Source of the DNA: Caldilineaceae bacterium
Lineage (GTDB): Bacteria > Chloroflexota > Anaerolineae > Caldilineales > Caldilineaceae
NCBI GenBank assembly: GCA_019637695.1
Contig: JAHBVG010000037.1
Coordinates: 1-56,631 of the forward strand
Direction: 5' to 3'
DNA: 56,631 nucleotides
The translations under genes were made by a program, and so were the position numbers. The stretch's first letter is position 1. Every line of letters starts with the position of its first letter. The notes beneath the pieces are model-generated. The model worked only from the letters and a program-made list of their open reading frames with translations. It was not told where the DNA came from and did not search any database. Shown here one piece after another: positions 26,404 through 33,991 of the stretch.

Positions 26404-26910
26404 TTAAGAAAGCTGCGGCACAGGACGCGCCGCCACCATGTCGCCCGAATCGTCGATCCGCTGCCAGGGGTAATAGATCCAATCCTCGGTGAGCGCGCCA
26501 AAGTAGTCGGGCCGTTCATCCTGGAAGATGTTCCTGCTCTGCTTCCAGTGCAGGACGGCAGTTTCGGCACGTCCTCCCCCCGATTCAACCCGGCTCTTTA
26601 CAGTGACGATGGTGCGCCCCCGATCCCATAGGTTATCGACGATCAAAATCTTCTTGCCTTCAAGTACATGATCGGCAGGGAATTGGAGAAAACGGGGCCA
26701 GCTCATTTCGGCGCGCACGCCTGGATCCTGTGGAAAGAGGACTGAAGCCGTGAGGATGTCTTTCATGCGCAATGCTTCGGCTATCATGCCGCCAGGGATG
26801 ATGCCGCCGCGCGTCACCAATAATAAGGCGTCGTAGGGTGGATTCAGTTTCATGACCACTTTGCTGATCAATTCTTCCACGTCGTGCCAGGTGAGGTAGA
26901 TTTTTTGCAT
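26404..26910 (-). CDS. phosphoribosyltransferase (Gpt-like)
   Basis: A 168-residue type I phosphoribosyltransferase. The PRPP loop reads KKILIVDNLWDRGRTI (about residues 86-101), and the N-terminal part has TWHDVEELISKV and VTRGGIIPGGMIAEAL, like xanthine-guanine phosphoribosyltransferases and the related proteins often annotated as purine salvage enzymes. The canonical acidic pair before the loop is VDNLWD rather than VDDisxT, so substrate and activity are uncertain. It is cotranscribed with nth. Confidence 0.85.
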   Translation of the reverse strand: MQKIYLTWHDVEELISKVVMKLNPPYDALLLVTRGGIIPGGMIAEALRMKDILTASVLFPQDPGVRAEMSWPRFLQFPADHVLEGKKILIVDNLWDRGRTIVTVKSRVESGGGRAETAVLHWKQSRNIFQDERPDYFGALTEDWIYYPWQRIDDSGDMVAARPVPQLS

Positions 26911-27013
26911 AGAATTTCCTTATCGCTATCCGCAGAAAGAGCCAGGCTGCGAATTCATAATGATACCATAGTCCCGCTCAAGCAGCGTTCTATTCTGCCG
27001 GGTGTATTCAAAC

Positions 27014-27100
27014 TCGGTTGGGACGCGGAATGAGTACGCCTTCGTACGACCAGGACGGCACGTGGGCGTGCCTACTCCGCTTCAACCCACTTTGAACATG
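27014..27100. repeat. long imperfect inverted repeat in the nuclease-phosphoribosyltransferase gap
   Basis: GGTTGGGACGCGGAATGAGT (from 27016) is matched in inverted orientation by ACTCCGCTTCAACCC (27075-27090), with an inner GGCACG-TGGG-CGTGCC hairpin (27057-27072). It lies just downstream of the nuclease gene (minus strand) and may terminate it. The rest of 26911-27102 shows nothing else. Confidence 0.45.
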
Positions 27101-27102
27101 CC

Positions 27103-29757
27103 CTATTCTGCCTGGGATCTACCCATCCCCACACCGAGCAGGATGGAACCCACGCCAAATTCACTTTGGTCCAGGCGCAAGGGAGGTTGTAGATAGAGCC
27201 CGGCCCCGACCCTCACCTGCAGCAATGATTCTGGCGTCTGGACGGTAAGGCCGGCAGGTGTTTTAAAATCGATACGATAGCGGCCTGGCGCCAATCCCCA
27301 GAAGCGGAATTCCCCACTTCGATCGGTCAGCGTAACGCCAACGCCATTCCCTTCTTCATTGCGCAGCGAGACGATTACACCCGGCAGGCCAACCCGTCCG
27401 CCAATCCAGCCTGCGCCGGCGGGGCGGATTGTAAGCTGGATGGGATCGTGATCGCTGGTATGGTTGAGGGTTCCGGCATCCGCTTCGTCAAGTGAGGGGA
27501 AGTCGGCGTTGATGTGAAGTGGATCGATCCCCGCGAACGCAGCGCGCATCCCTGCTGTAAACAAAATGTGATCGAGTACCTGGCTGGCGCCGTTGAAAAT
27601 GTACGTGTAGCGATCCAGCGGCGGCATCATATCATAAGGATGGATCAGCCTGGGCGTTGTCCCTTGCCGCAACGTCTCTACGGGTCCGCTTTGGTAATAG
27701 TCGTTGAGGTCGCCGAGTACGACCACATGGGCCGCCGGATCTTCGTCTAACCTGGCCTGCGCCAGCGCAGTGACGTGTTGCGCCTGGCGCGTCCGCCGCA
27801 CCACATTCATCGATTCATCGCCAGCTTTGCTCTTCCAATGGTTGACGATGACGGTGAGCGGGTAAGGACCATCCCACTCGCCCCCCACCAGCAGATCTAC
27901 CACCAGCGGCGGACGGTTGAAAAGGGCATACTCCCCGTCCGCGCAGATATGGGTTTCTTCGGGCACATCGTAGTTTTTGGGCGAGCAGGTTTGCACCGCC
28001 TCAAAATGGACGATCTCAACTTGATCCGCGCGCGCCAGCAGGCCAAGCGTCAGCGGGAACTCGGCGCTCTTGCTGTTAGGACCGGCCACGGCGACGGCCT
28101 CATACGCCAGATCAAATTCGGATCTGAGCAGCGCCGCCAGATTTTCTATGTCCTCAGGGGCGCCGGCCTCTTGAAGGCCCAGGATCGTACATCCCTGTAG
28201 TGGATCGGCAATCAGCGCCGCCCGTTTGCGCAGTTGGACGGCATAGACCGCCGGATCTGGATACTGATCACTGCCGCGGCCCATCCCGTAAAGATTGAAA
28301 ATGCAGACAGTGAATTCGTCCGTGGCTGGCTTTTCAACGCGGTCGCGCACAGCTACATTGGGTGTGACGGTCACCGTTTGGCCGGGGAGCAGCGCCAATT
28401 GATATTTGCCAAAGTTGTAGTCGAGGATAGCCAGCACTGGCTCATCTGCGGAGGCTGCTTCCAAACGAATGGAATCTCCCCAGGCTGCTGAGGGCAGATC
28501 CATGCCGATGAGGTTGGTGAGGAAGATCAGCGATGACATGTCCCCTGAATTGTCCTGAAAGACGCGCCCACCAGGCAGGTAAGGCACAAAGGCATCCGGG
28601 ATAATGGCGATCTCAGCGCTGCCATCGCGGAAATGTTTGGTTGGCCCTTGCACAATACCGCTAAATTCCTCAATGGCTACGAGCATTCCCTCAAAGCGCT
28701 CGAACAGCGTTGCGGGGTCGCTGTTGAGCAACGGCGCAGGGATCGCCACGGGTGCCAGCGGTTCGTCTGGGCAGAGATCGACCGGTTGAACAGCCTGCGC
28801 TCGACTGAGTTCGGTCTTTCCGTAAAATTCCGAGACTTCCGCCCGACGCACGAGGATACATTGCCCGACGCTGATCTGGGGAGGTCGAGCCGTGTAGATA
28901 TAGATGCCATCGCTGGTCAGCGGATCATCGTCGCCGGTGGCATCCTGAAGGAAGAAACCCTCCGGCCCAACGCCTGTCACTACGCCCACGGCATTCACCC
29001 GCTCACCGGCCAGCGATGTTGTGGATTCCGCCCCTTGGATCTCATAAATGGGCGTCAGATCCGTTGGCAGGGTTTCTGCGGTTGCAGCCTGAATATCCTC
29101 CAGGCTGCGCGGGATCAGCCGGTAGCTGCCGAAGGCATGATCGACAATGGCTGTCAGTTTTGAAATTGTCTGCCCCGGCTGTGCAGTATAGAAGACGCCC
29201 CTATCATCCACTAACGTTTCGCCGCTTTCATCGCCGGCGCGCCATTCGCCGTACTGATTGGGCGAGGTGATGACGAGAATGTTTTCCACTTCTACGAGTA
29301 CACCTTCCCACTTTTCGTTGGCGCTGGCTTTGAGTGTCACGGGTACGGGTGGGGGCAGAGGATGATTTCGGGAAAGAATCTCTAATTTTGTCGGCGTGAT
29401 TTGGGTCAAGTCATAATACTCGGAGACTTTGCCGGTGACGCGCACGTGATCTCGGGTTACCACATCATGACCAGGACGATAGATGGCGATGCCGCTCCAT
29501 GCGCCGCCGCTTGCCTCTTGGATGAAGAAGAGATCGCCGTAGACGCCGGTCACAATCCCTTCGACAGTGACGGTCCTGCCGACATAGGCCGAATTGTCAT
29601 CATCCGCAAGCTGACTCTGAATGGCCGTGATCGGTGTGATCTCTTGGGCAAAGGTCAAGGCAAAGGAAAGTAGACCTGCGATCAGCGCGACGGCAGTGAC
29701 AATTGAGCGTCGAACAGAATATAAATGGCGAGCAGAATAGAACAGGGTAGAAAGCAT
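27103..29757 (-). CDS. secreted endonuclease/exonuclease/phosphatase-family protein with two OB-type domains
   Basis: About 884 residues. A signal or anchor segment (about residues 15-35) is followed by two OB-fold-like domains of the type found in ExeM/NucH extracellular nucleases (GRTVTVEGIVTGVYGDLFFI and a second GVVTGVGPEGFFLQDATG). Next comes an EEP nuclease domain with ILGLQEAG, VNHWKSKAGDE, VVVLGDLNDYY and NHTSDHDP. A C-terminal carboxypeptidase-regulatory-like or SdrD-B-type beta domain (LRNEEGNGVGVTLTDRSGE) and a hydrophobic Gly-rich end follow. It probably degrades extracellular DNA or phosphodiesters. The start is uncertain: Met at 29757, 29766 or the upstream 29928, none with a good ribosome-binding site. 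Confidence 0.85.
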   Translation of the reverse strand: MLSTLFYSARHLYSVRRSIVTAVALIAGLLSFALTFAQEITPITAIQSQLADDDNSAYVGRTVTVEGIVTGVYGDLFFIQEASGGAWSGIAIYRPGHDVVTRDHVRVTGKVSEYYDLTQITPTKLEILSRNHPLPPPVPVTLKASANEKWEGVLVEVENILVITSPNQYGEWRAGDESGETLVDDRGVFYTAQPGQTISKLTAIVDHAFGSYRLIPRSLEDIQAATAETLPTDLTPIYEIQGAESTTSLAGERVNAVGVVTGVGPEGFFLQDATGDDDPLTSDGIYIYTARPPQISVGQCILVRRAEVSEFYGKTELSRAQAVQPVDLCPDEPLAPVAIPAPLLNSDPATLFERFEGMLVAIEEFSGIVQGPTKHFRDGSAEIAIIPDAFVPYLPGGRVFQDNSGDMSSLIFLTNLIGMDLPSAAWGDSIRLEAASADEPVLAILDYNFGKYQLALLPGQTVTVTPNVAVRDRVEKPATDEFTVCIFNLYGMGRGSDQYPDPAVYAVQLRKRAALIADPLQGCTILGLQEAGAPEDIENLAALLRSEFDLAYEAVAVAGPNSKSAEFPLTLGLLARADQVEIVHFEAVQTCSPKNYDVPEETHICADGEYALFNRPPLVVDLLVGGEWDGPYPLTVIVNHWKSKAGDESMNVVRRTRQAQHVTALAQARLDEDPAAHVVVLGDLNDYYQSGPVETLRQGTTPRLIHPYDMMPPLDRYTYIFNGASQVLDHILFTAGMRAAFAGIDPLHINADFPSLDEADAGTLNHTSDHDPIQLTIRPAGAGWIGGRVGLPGVIVSLRNEEGNGVGVTLTDRSGEFRFWGLAPGRYRIDFKTPAGLTVQTPESLLQVRVGAGLYLQPPLRLDQSEFGVGSILLGVGMGRSQAE

Positions 29758-29947
29758 AAAGACCATCAATGCGAGGATGCATGAAAAGGGGGCGCATAAC
29801 CGATTGCCAGGGGACGGCGAATTGATAGAGCGACCACTCTGATACACTGGACAACAGCAGACTAGCCATTTGACCCGTGTGCAAAGAAACACCTTCGTCA
29901 ATGATATCATAATGACGCACTGACTCAAATCGACAATGTTTCATATT

Positions 29948-30066
29948 TCACAGTGTTTTTTTGGGGTGCAGTTCAATATAGGGGGCAGGCCAAGTACCGG
30001 GGACTTATCGCTGCGTCCTTTATCAAGTCCCCAGCACTTTCGCCCCTAGCGTGAAATGCACTGTGA
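29948..30066. repeat. three-tier nested inverted repeat upstream of ccmE
   Basis: TCACAGTG (29948-29955) pairs with CACTGTGA (30059-30066). Inside it, AGGGGGC (from about 29980) can pair with GCCCCT (about 30042-30047), and GGGGACTT (29999-30006) pairs with AAGTCCCC (30025-30032). The roughly 400-base gap between the nuclease and ccmE also holds the ccmE promoter but no gene that I can see. Confidence 0.5.
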
Positions 30067-30078
30067 TTTTGTCTTGCG

Positions 30079-30107
30079 TTGACGCTTCTTCAGCGCTGTT
30101 ATATACT
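30079..30107 (+). promoter_or_regulatory. sigma-70-type promoter of ccmE
   Basis: TTGACG (30079-30084), a 17-base spacer and TATACT (30102-30107). Transcription would start near 30114. The leader contains a small hairpin ACACTC-TTCA-GAGTGT (30126-30141) and GGAGA before the ATG at 30170. Confidence 0.8.
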
Positions 30108-30169
30108 ATTCTTGTAATCTCAATCACACTCTTCAGAGTGTTCACTCCTATAGATCGGAGAACATCTCT

Positions 30170-30649
30170 ATGGCCCAATTAGCTGATTCTTCCTCAATTA
30201 TCCCCGCCGAACTGGCTGATGTTCGATCCACCAAGAAGAACTATAAATTCTTAGTGGCTGGGATCTTGCTCTTAACCGTGGTCGCCGCCCTGATTGTATA
30301 CTCGACATTCTCGACAGCGGCCTACTACATGACGGTGAGCGAACTTAACGAAAAAGCTGCTACACTTCAGGGGCAGCGCGTCCGCGTCAGCGGCGCTGTG
30401 GTGGACGGCAGTGAACAGTGGGCTCCTCGCGAAGTTACACTGCGCTTTTCCATTGATGATGAGCATGGCGCGCAGTTGCCCATCGTCTTTTACGGTCCTC
30501 GCCCAGATAACTTCCAGCGCGCCGCGTCGGCCATTGTCGAAGGCGAACTGCTGGCCGATGGCTCCTTCCAAGCGGATACGCTGCTCTTAAAATGCCCCAG
30601 CCGCTATGAAGAAGAACCCGAAGAGATCTTTGTTCAATCTACCCGTTAG
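30170..30649 (+). CDS. ccmE: cytochrome c maturation haem chaperone CcmE, Cys-type
   Basis: A 159-residue membrane-anchored OB-fold protein that carries haem covalently between CcmC and CcmF in System I cytochrome c maturation. One transmembrane helix lies at about residues 27-47 and the beta-barrel domain follows (TLQGQRVRVSGAVVDGS, LPIVFYGPRPDNF). The haem-attachment site is LLLKCPSRYEEE, a C-X3-Y motif in place of the usual H-X3-Y; this cysteine variant is known from archaea and Desulfovibrio. It stands apart from ccmHGF, with the multihaem gene cluster between them. CcmABCD are not in the window. Confidence 0.9.
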   Translation: MAQLADSSSIIPAELADVRSTKKNYKFLVAGILLLTVVAALIVYSTFSTAAYYMTVSELNEKAATLQGQRVRVSGAVVDGSEQWAPREVTLRFSIDDEHGAQLPIVFYGPRPDNFQRAASAIVEGELLADGSFQADTLLLKCPSRYEEEPEEIFVQSTR

Positions 30650-30708
30650 TCGGCGGCTGATGCTTCCTATGACTAGCTCTTACCCTCACCATTTGGCTAG
30701 TGATCTAA

Positions 30709-30749
30709 TGGGGGAAAGACCCTAAACTACCTATAGGGTTTTTCCCCCA
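30709..30749 (+). terminator. terminator after ccmE
   Basis: TGGGGGAAA (30709-30717) plus ACCCT (30719-30723) pair with AGGGT (30735-30739) plus TTTCCCCCA (30741-30749), with one opposed G/T position. It lies about 60 bases after the ccmE stop. Confidence 0.7.
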
Positions 30750-30755
30750 CCGTTT

Positions 30756-30771
30756 TGTGAATCTGTTCACT
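30756..30771 (+). promoter_or_regulatory. CRP/FNR-family-like operator upstream of the multihaem operon
   Basis: TGTGA-ATCTGT-TCACT matches the TGTGA-N6-TCACA consensus of the CRP/FNR superfamily at nine of ten positions. Downstream TTGCAA (30778-30783) and AAGAAT (30801-30806), spaced 17 bases, could be the promoter of the operon starting at 30839. No CRP/FNR-type regulator is encoded in the window. Confidence 0.5.
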
Positions 30772-30838
30772 AGAGATTTGCAAAGTTCCCTTTCCTATCC
30801 AAGAATCGCCAGACATCCCATCCTCAAAGGGACGGCAA

Positions 30839-32068
30839 ATGAGACGATTACTGCTTGTTTTAACTATCTTCCTGGCTTTTGCACTCATCGGCGGCTGCGC
30901 TCAAACCGGAACGATTGGTCCCGCAGGAGAACCAGGCATCGCTGGCCCACCAGGGCCGCCCGGGCCCCCTGGGGAAATTGGCGCGCCTGGTCCAGCGGGC
31001 GCGCCGGGTCGAGATGGTGTCAGTTATACGCCGCCCGTCTATGTTGGATCCCAAACCTGTGGTCGCTGCCATGAGGAGTACTACAACTCTTATACACAGA
31101 CTGGGCACGCCAATATCCTGACGCCTGTTGTGGACGGGCAGCCTGTCGGCCGTCCTTTTACCCAGGTAGCTCAACCACCGTCCGGCCATACCTGGGAAGA
31201 GATCCGTTATGTCGTGGGCGGCTACAATTGGAAGGCTCATTTCATCGATCAAGAAGGCTATCTCATCACAGGGGAAGAGGCTCAGTATAACTTGCCCAAT
31301 CGCTGGCTGCGCATGGGGGATACCTGGGCTGCGTATCAACCAGCGGAACGGGCTGAATACACCTGCGGATCTTGCCATACGACTGGCTATGTGCCTGAAG
31401 GCAACCAGCATAACCTGCCGGGGATCGTAGGATCCTGGGCCGAGGATGGCGTTGGTTGTGAAGCCTGCCACGGGCCAGGCGGCAACCATGTGAACGATCC
31501 TTATCTGGTATCGCTTGAGGTCAATCAGGATTCGCGCCTCTGCCTGAATTGTCATGTGCGCGTAGAGACTTCTACCATCCGCGTGGAGGGCGCGCTGATC
31601 GACCACCAGATCGCGTACCAATCTCCCGAAGCTGCCAAACATCGGATTATGGACTGTGTGACTTGTCATGATCCGCATCAGACGACGGTACATGCAACCG
31701 GCGCTGCCGTGAAGACAGACTGCGAAAGTTGCCACTTTGACAAGAGGCTCTATCAGAAATTTGCCAACTTCCGCCATGCCAGTTGTACAGACTGCCACAT
31801 GCCGAGGATGATCACCTCCGCGCTTAGCAATCCAGAGCAATACACAGGCGATATTCGTTCGCATCTAATGTCGATCAACCCCCATCAGATCGAACAGTTC
31901 ACCCCGGCTGGCGCTTTTACGCAGCCTTACTTAAGTTTGAATTTTTCCTGTCGTGGCTGCCATTCCGAGGAGGGCTTTGCATCGCCGCTCTCAGATGAAG
32001 CATTGGTCGAGATGGCAGTTGGGTATCATGATCGAGCGTTGGCGAATACGATTCGCCGCAGTCGCTAG
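30839..32068 (+). CDS. octahaem cytochrome c lipoprotein with a collagen-like stalk
   Basis: A 409-residue exported lipoprotein. The signal peptide ends in the lipobox LIGGC (Cys20). Residues 24-59 are twelve uninterrupted Gly-X-Y triplets, five with Pro in position X and rich in GPP, a collagen-like stalk. Eight CXXCH haem sites follow (CGRCH, CGSCH, CEACH, CLNCH, CVTCH, CESCH, CTDCH, CRGCH). The first seven form a cytochrome-c554-like heptahaem module that recurs in the next gene. Lipid-anchored at the outer membrane face, it could hold its haems away from the membrane. It is the first gene of the multihaem cluster, after a CRP/FNR-like site. Confidence 0.9.
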   Translation: MRRLLLVLTIFLAFALIGGCAQTGTIGPAGEPGIAGPPGPPGPPGEIGAPGPAGAPGRDGVSYTPPVYVGSQTCGRCHEEYYNSYTQTGHANILTPVVDGQPVGRPFTQVAQPPSGHTWEEIRYVVGGYNWKAHFIDQEGYLITGEEAQYNLPNRWLRMGDTWAAYQPAERAEYTCGSCHTTGYVPEGNQHNLPGIVGSWAEDGVGCEACHGPGGNHVNDPYLVSLEVNQDSRLCLNCHVRVETSTIRVEGALIDHQIAYQSPEAAKHRIMDCVTCHDPHQTTVHATGAAVKTDCESCHFDKRLYQKFANFRHASCTDCHMPRMITSALSNPEQYTGDIRSHLMSINPHQIEQFTPAGAFTQPYLSLNFSCRGCHSEEGFASPLSDEALVEMAVGYHDRALANTIRRSR

Positions 32069-32076
32069 CCTTGAAT

Positions 32077-32116
32077 CACCCCAAAGTGAGGCCGAATCGC
32101 GCGTCACTTTGGGGTG
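32077..32116 (+). terminator. 13-bp perfect hairpin inside the multihaem operon
   Basis: CACCCCAAAGTGA (32077-32089) pairs perfectly with TCACTTTGGGGTG (32104-32116) around a 14-base loop, between the octahaem and 13-haem genes. No T-run follows. It may attenuate transcription or protect the first cistron, making the first protein more abundant. Confidence 0.6.
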
Positions 32117-32158
32117 GGCAAATCCTCACTGGGATCGTAATCCAATCAGCAGGATCAG

Positions 32159-33991
32159 ATGGGGTATGCAAAGATGATCCAGCGTAAGACAGCCGTGATC
32201 ATAGTGAAAATCCTGGCAATTATCTTGCTGGTGATTGGGGTTGGGCTTTTCAGCTTTGAGGAATCACAGGCGCAGTCGCCACTGCCCGATCTGCCCTGCC
32301 GTAGATGCCATACTGACCTGAATGAGGACCTGATCCTGCCTTCGGGGCAGGCGATCTCGTTGGAGATTTCGATCCCAGCGCTGAATCGCTCACCCCATAG
32401 CTATTTGGGCGAACCTCCCGTCTATTGCACGGGCTGCCATACGAACAAGGATTATAGCTATCCACATCCCATTATCCCGGCAGAGACCCACCGCGAATAT
32501 ACGCAATGGGTCTCACAGAGTTGTGACAACTGCCACTATCCACACAGCCCACTGCATCCGGTGGATGGCTCGCGGGCGATGATGCCCTCCTGTGTAGATT
32601 GTCATGGAGGCCATGATATTGCGCCTGCCGAACAGATTGGGTTAGTGATGCCCGCCAACTGTGTGCGCTGTCACACGGATCGCCCCGTTGAATGGGCGGC
32701 TTCGTTGATCGGACCACGCCCAGGCTTCGGTGAAGGCGCAGAGGGATACATCGGCAGCGACCGTTGTCTGGGCTGCCATGAGGATCTCTACAGCCACTGG
32801 CGAGAGACACTCCACGCCAACACGATCCACGATGCGCGCCTCGCCCCGAATGCTGTACTGGGCGACTTTAGCCGGGAGCATCCGGCGCGGCCTTTCGAGC
32901 TAGACGCTGTGGATTATACACTGGGCCAGCGCTGGAAACAGCTCTACCTTGCTGTGGATGAAGAGCGTGGCGCATTCTCGATCCTGCCCGCCAAATGGAT
33001 TATCGCAACCGGCGAGTGGGATTCGTACGCTGTCGAAGCGGAGCAGACCGAGTGGCTTCAAGAATGCAGTTCTTGTCATGTAACCGGGTTGGATATTGAA
33101 ACATGGACCTTTGAAGAGTTCGGCATCGGCTGTGAACGGTGTCATGGGCCGGGGCAGGCCCATGCTGCCAACCCCGAACAAGTGGAAATGTTCTCAGCCG
33201 TAGACGATCAAGTCTGCGGCTCGTGTCATGGTCAGGGCCATTCGCCGGATGGGCATCCCTTCCCGACTGGCTATCAACCGGGGGATCGGCTGAGCGATTA
33301 TTTCCGCTTTACCGAGGATGAAGCCTTCTTCTGGCCCAATGGCAGCGCCAAAGTAAACGCCATGCAATATGTGGATTGGCGGCGCGGCAATGCCATGCAG
33401 GCTTCGCAACAGGTCAACTGTGTTACCTGTCATGCCGTACACGATGCGGGCAAAGCACAAGGGCAGTTGCGCGAACCCCTGAATACGCTCTGTGTCAACT
33501 GCCACGGGGATAAACAAGCACTGGTCCTACACACACCTTTTCACCGGATTGCCAGCGAGCGGTTCGACTTCACCTGCGCCGATTGCCATATGCCGAAGAT
33601 GGCGACGAGCGCTGTCGCGTTTGATATCCGCAGCCATACGTTCCATCATCCTGACGTCGCGGCGAGCCTGTCCTATGGTCTTGAGGCAATGCCTAACGCC
33701 TGTAGTCTTTGTCACACGAACATGAGCGCAGAGAGGGCGTCGGATACGCTCGCCTATGTGGCGGCTGTTACAACGCCGATACCGGCAGCGATCTTCGGGC
33801 CAGGTCCGACGCCGACGCCACCGCCGCCGCCAACGCCTATCCCTGCCGTGGGTCAGCCGCCCATGCAGAGTCAAGTACCTGCGGACACATGGGCGCGGTA
33901 CGCGTTCCTGGCTGTACTCGCCCTCTCGTTGCTGGGTATCCTTTACGCCTTTATCCGTATCATGCGATCCAGGGAGCCGGCCAATGTTTAA
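32159..33991 (+). CDS. 13-haem membrane-anchored cytochrome c
   Basis: A 610-residue protein with an N-terminal signal or anchor segment (about residues 12-34), thirteen CXXCH sites, a Pro-rich linker (PTPTPPPPPTPIP) and a C-terminal transmembrane helix (about 578-600) ending in a basic cytosolic tail. Haems 1-5 (CRRCH, CTGCH, CDNCH, CVDCH, CVRCH) form a pentahaem module shared with the 15-haem gene. Haems 6-12, from CLGCH (about residue 200) to CADCHMPKM (about 471), form the heptahaem c554-like module of the octahaem lipoprotein. Haem 13 is CSLCH. The start may instead be the ATG at 32174. It overlaps the NapC-like gene by 8 bases. Confidence 0.9.
   Translation: MGYAKMIQRKTAVIIVKILAIILLVIGVGLFSFEESQAQSPLPDLPCRRCHTDLNEDLILPSGQAISLEISIPALNRSPHSYLGEPPVYCTGCHTNKDYSYPHPIIPAETHREYTQWVSQSCDNCHYPHSPLHPVDGSRAMMPSCVDCHGGHDIAPAEQIGLVMPANCVRCHTDRPVEWAASLIGPRPGFGEGAEGYIGSDRCLGCHEDLYSHWRETLHANTIHDARLAPNAVLGDFSREHPARPFELDAVDYTLGQRWKQLYLAVDEERGAFSILPAKWIIATGEWDSYAVEAEQTEWLQECSSCHVTGLDIETWTFEEFGIGCERCHGPGQAHAANPEQVEMFSAVDDQVCGSCHGQGHSPDGHPFPTGYQPGDRLSDYFRFTEDEAFFWPNGSAKVNAMQYVDWRRGNAMQASQQVNCVTCHAVHDAGKAQGQLREPLNTLCVNCHGDKQALVLHTPFHRIASERFDFTCADCHMPKMATSAVAFDIRSHTFHHPDVAASLSYGLEAMPNACSLCHTNMSAERASDTLAYVAAVTTPIPAAIFGPGPTPTPPPPPTPIPAVGQPPMQSQVPADTWARYAFLAVLALSLLGILYAFIRIMRSREPANV

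Noticed and set aside
30860..31864. 334-codon open frame opposite the octahaem gene
   Set aside because: Overlaps all of the CXXCH-coding sequence on the other strand and has no recognisable protein features.
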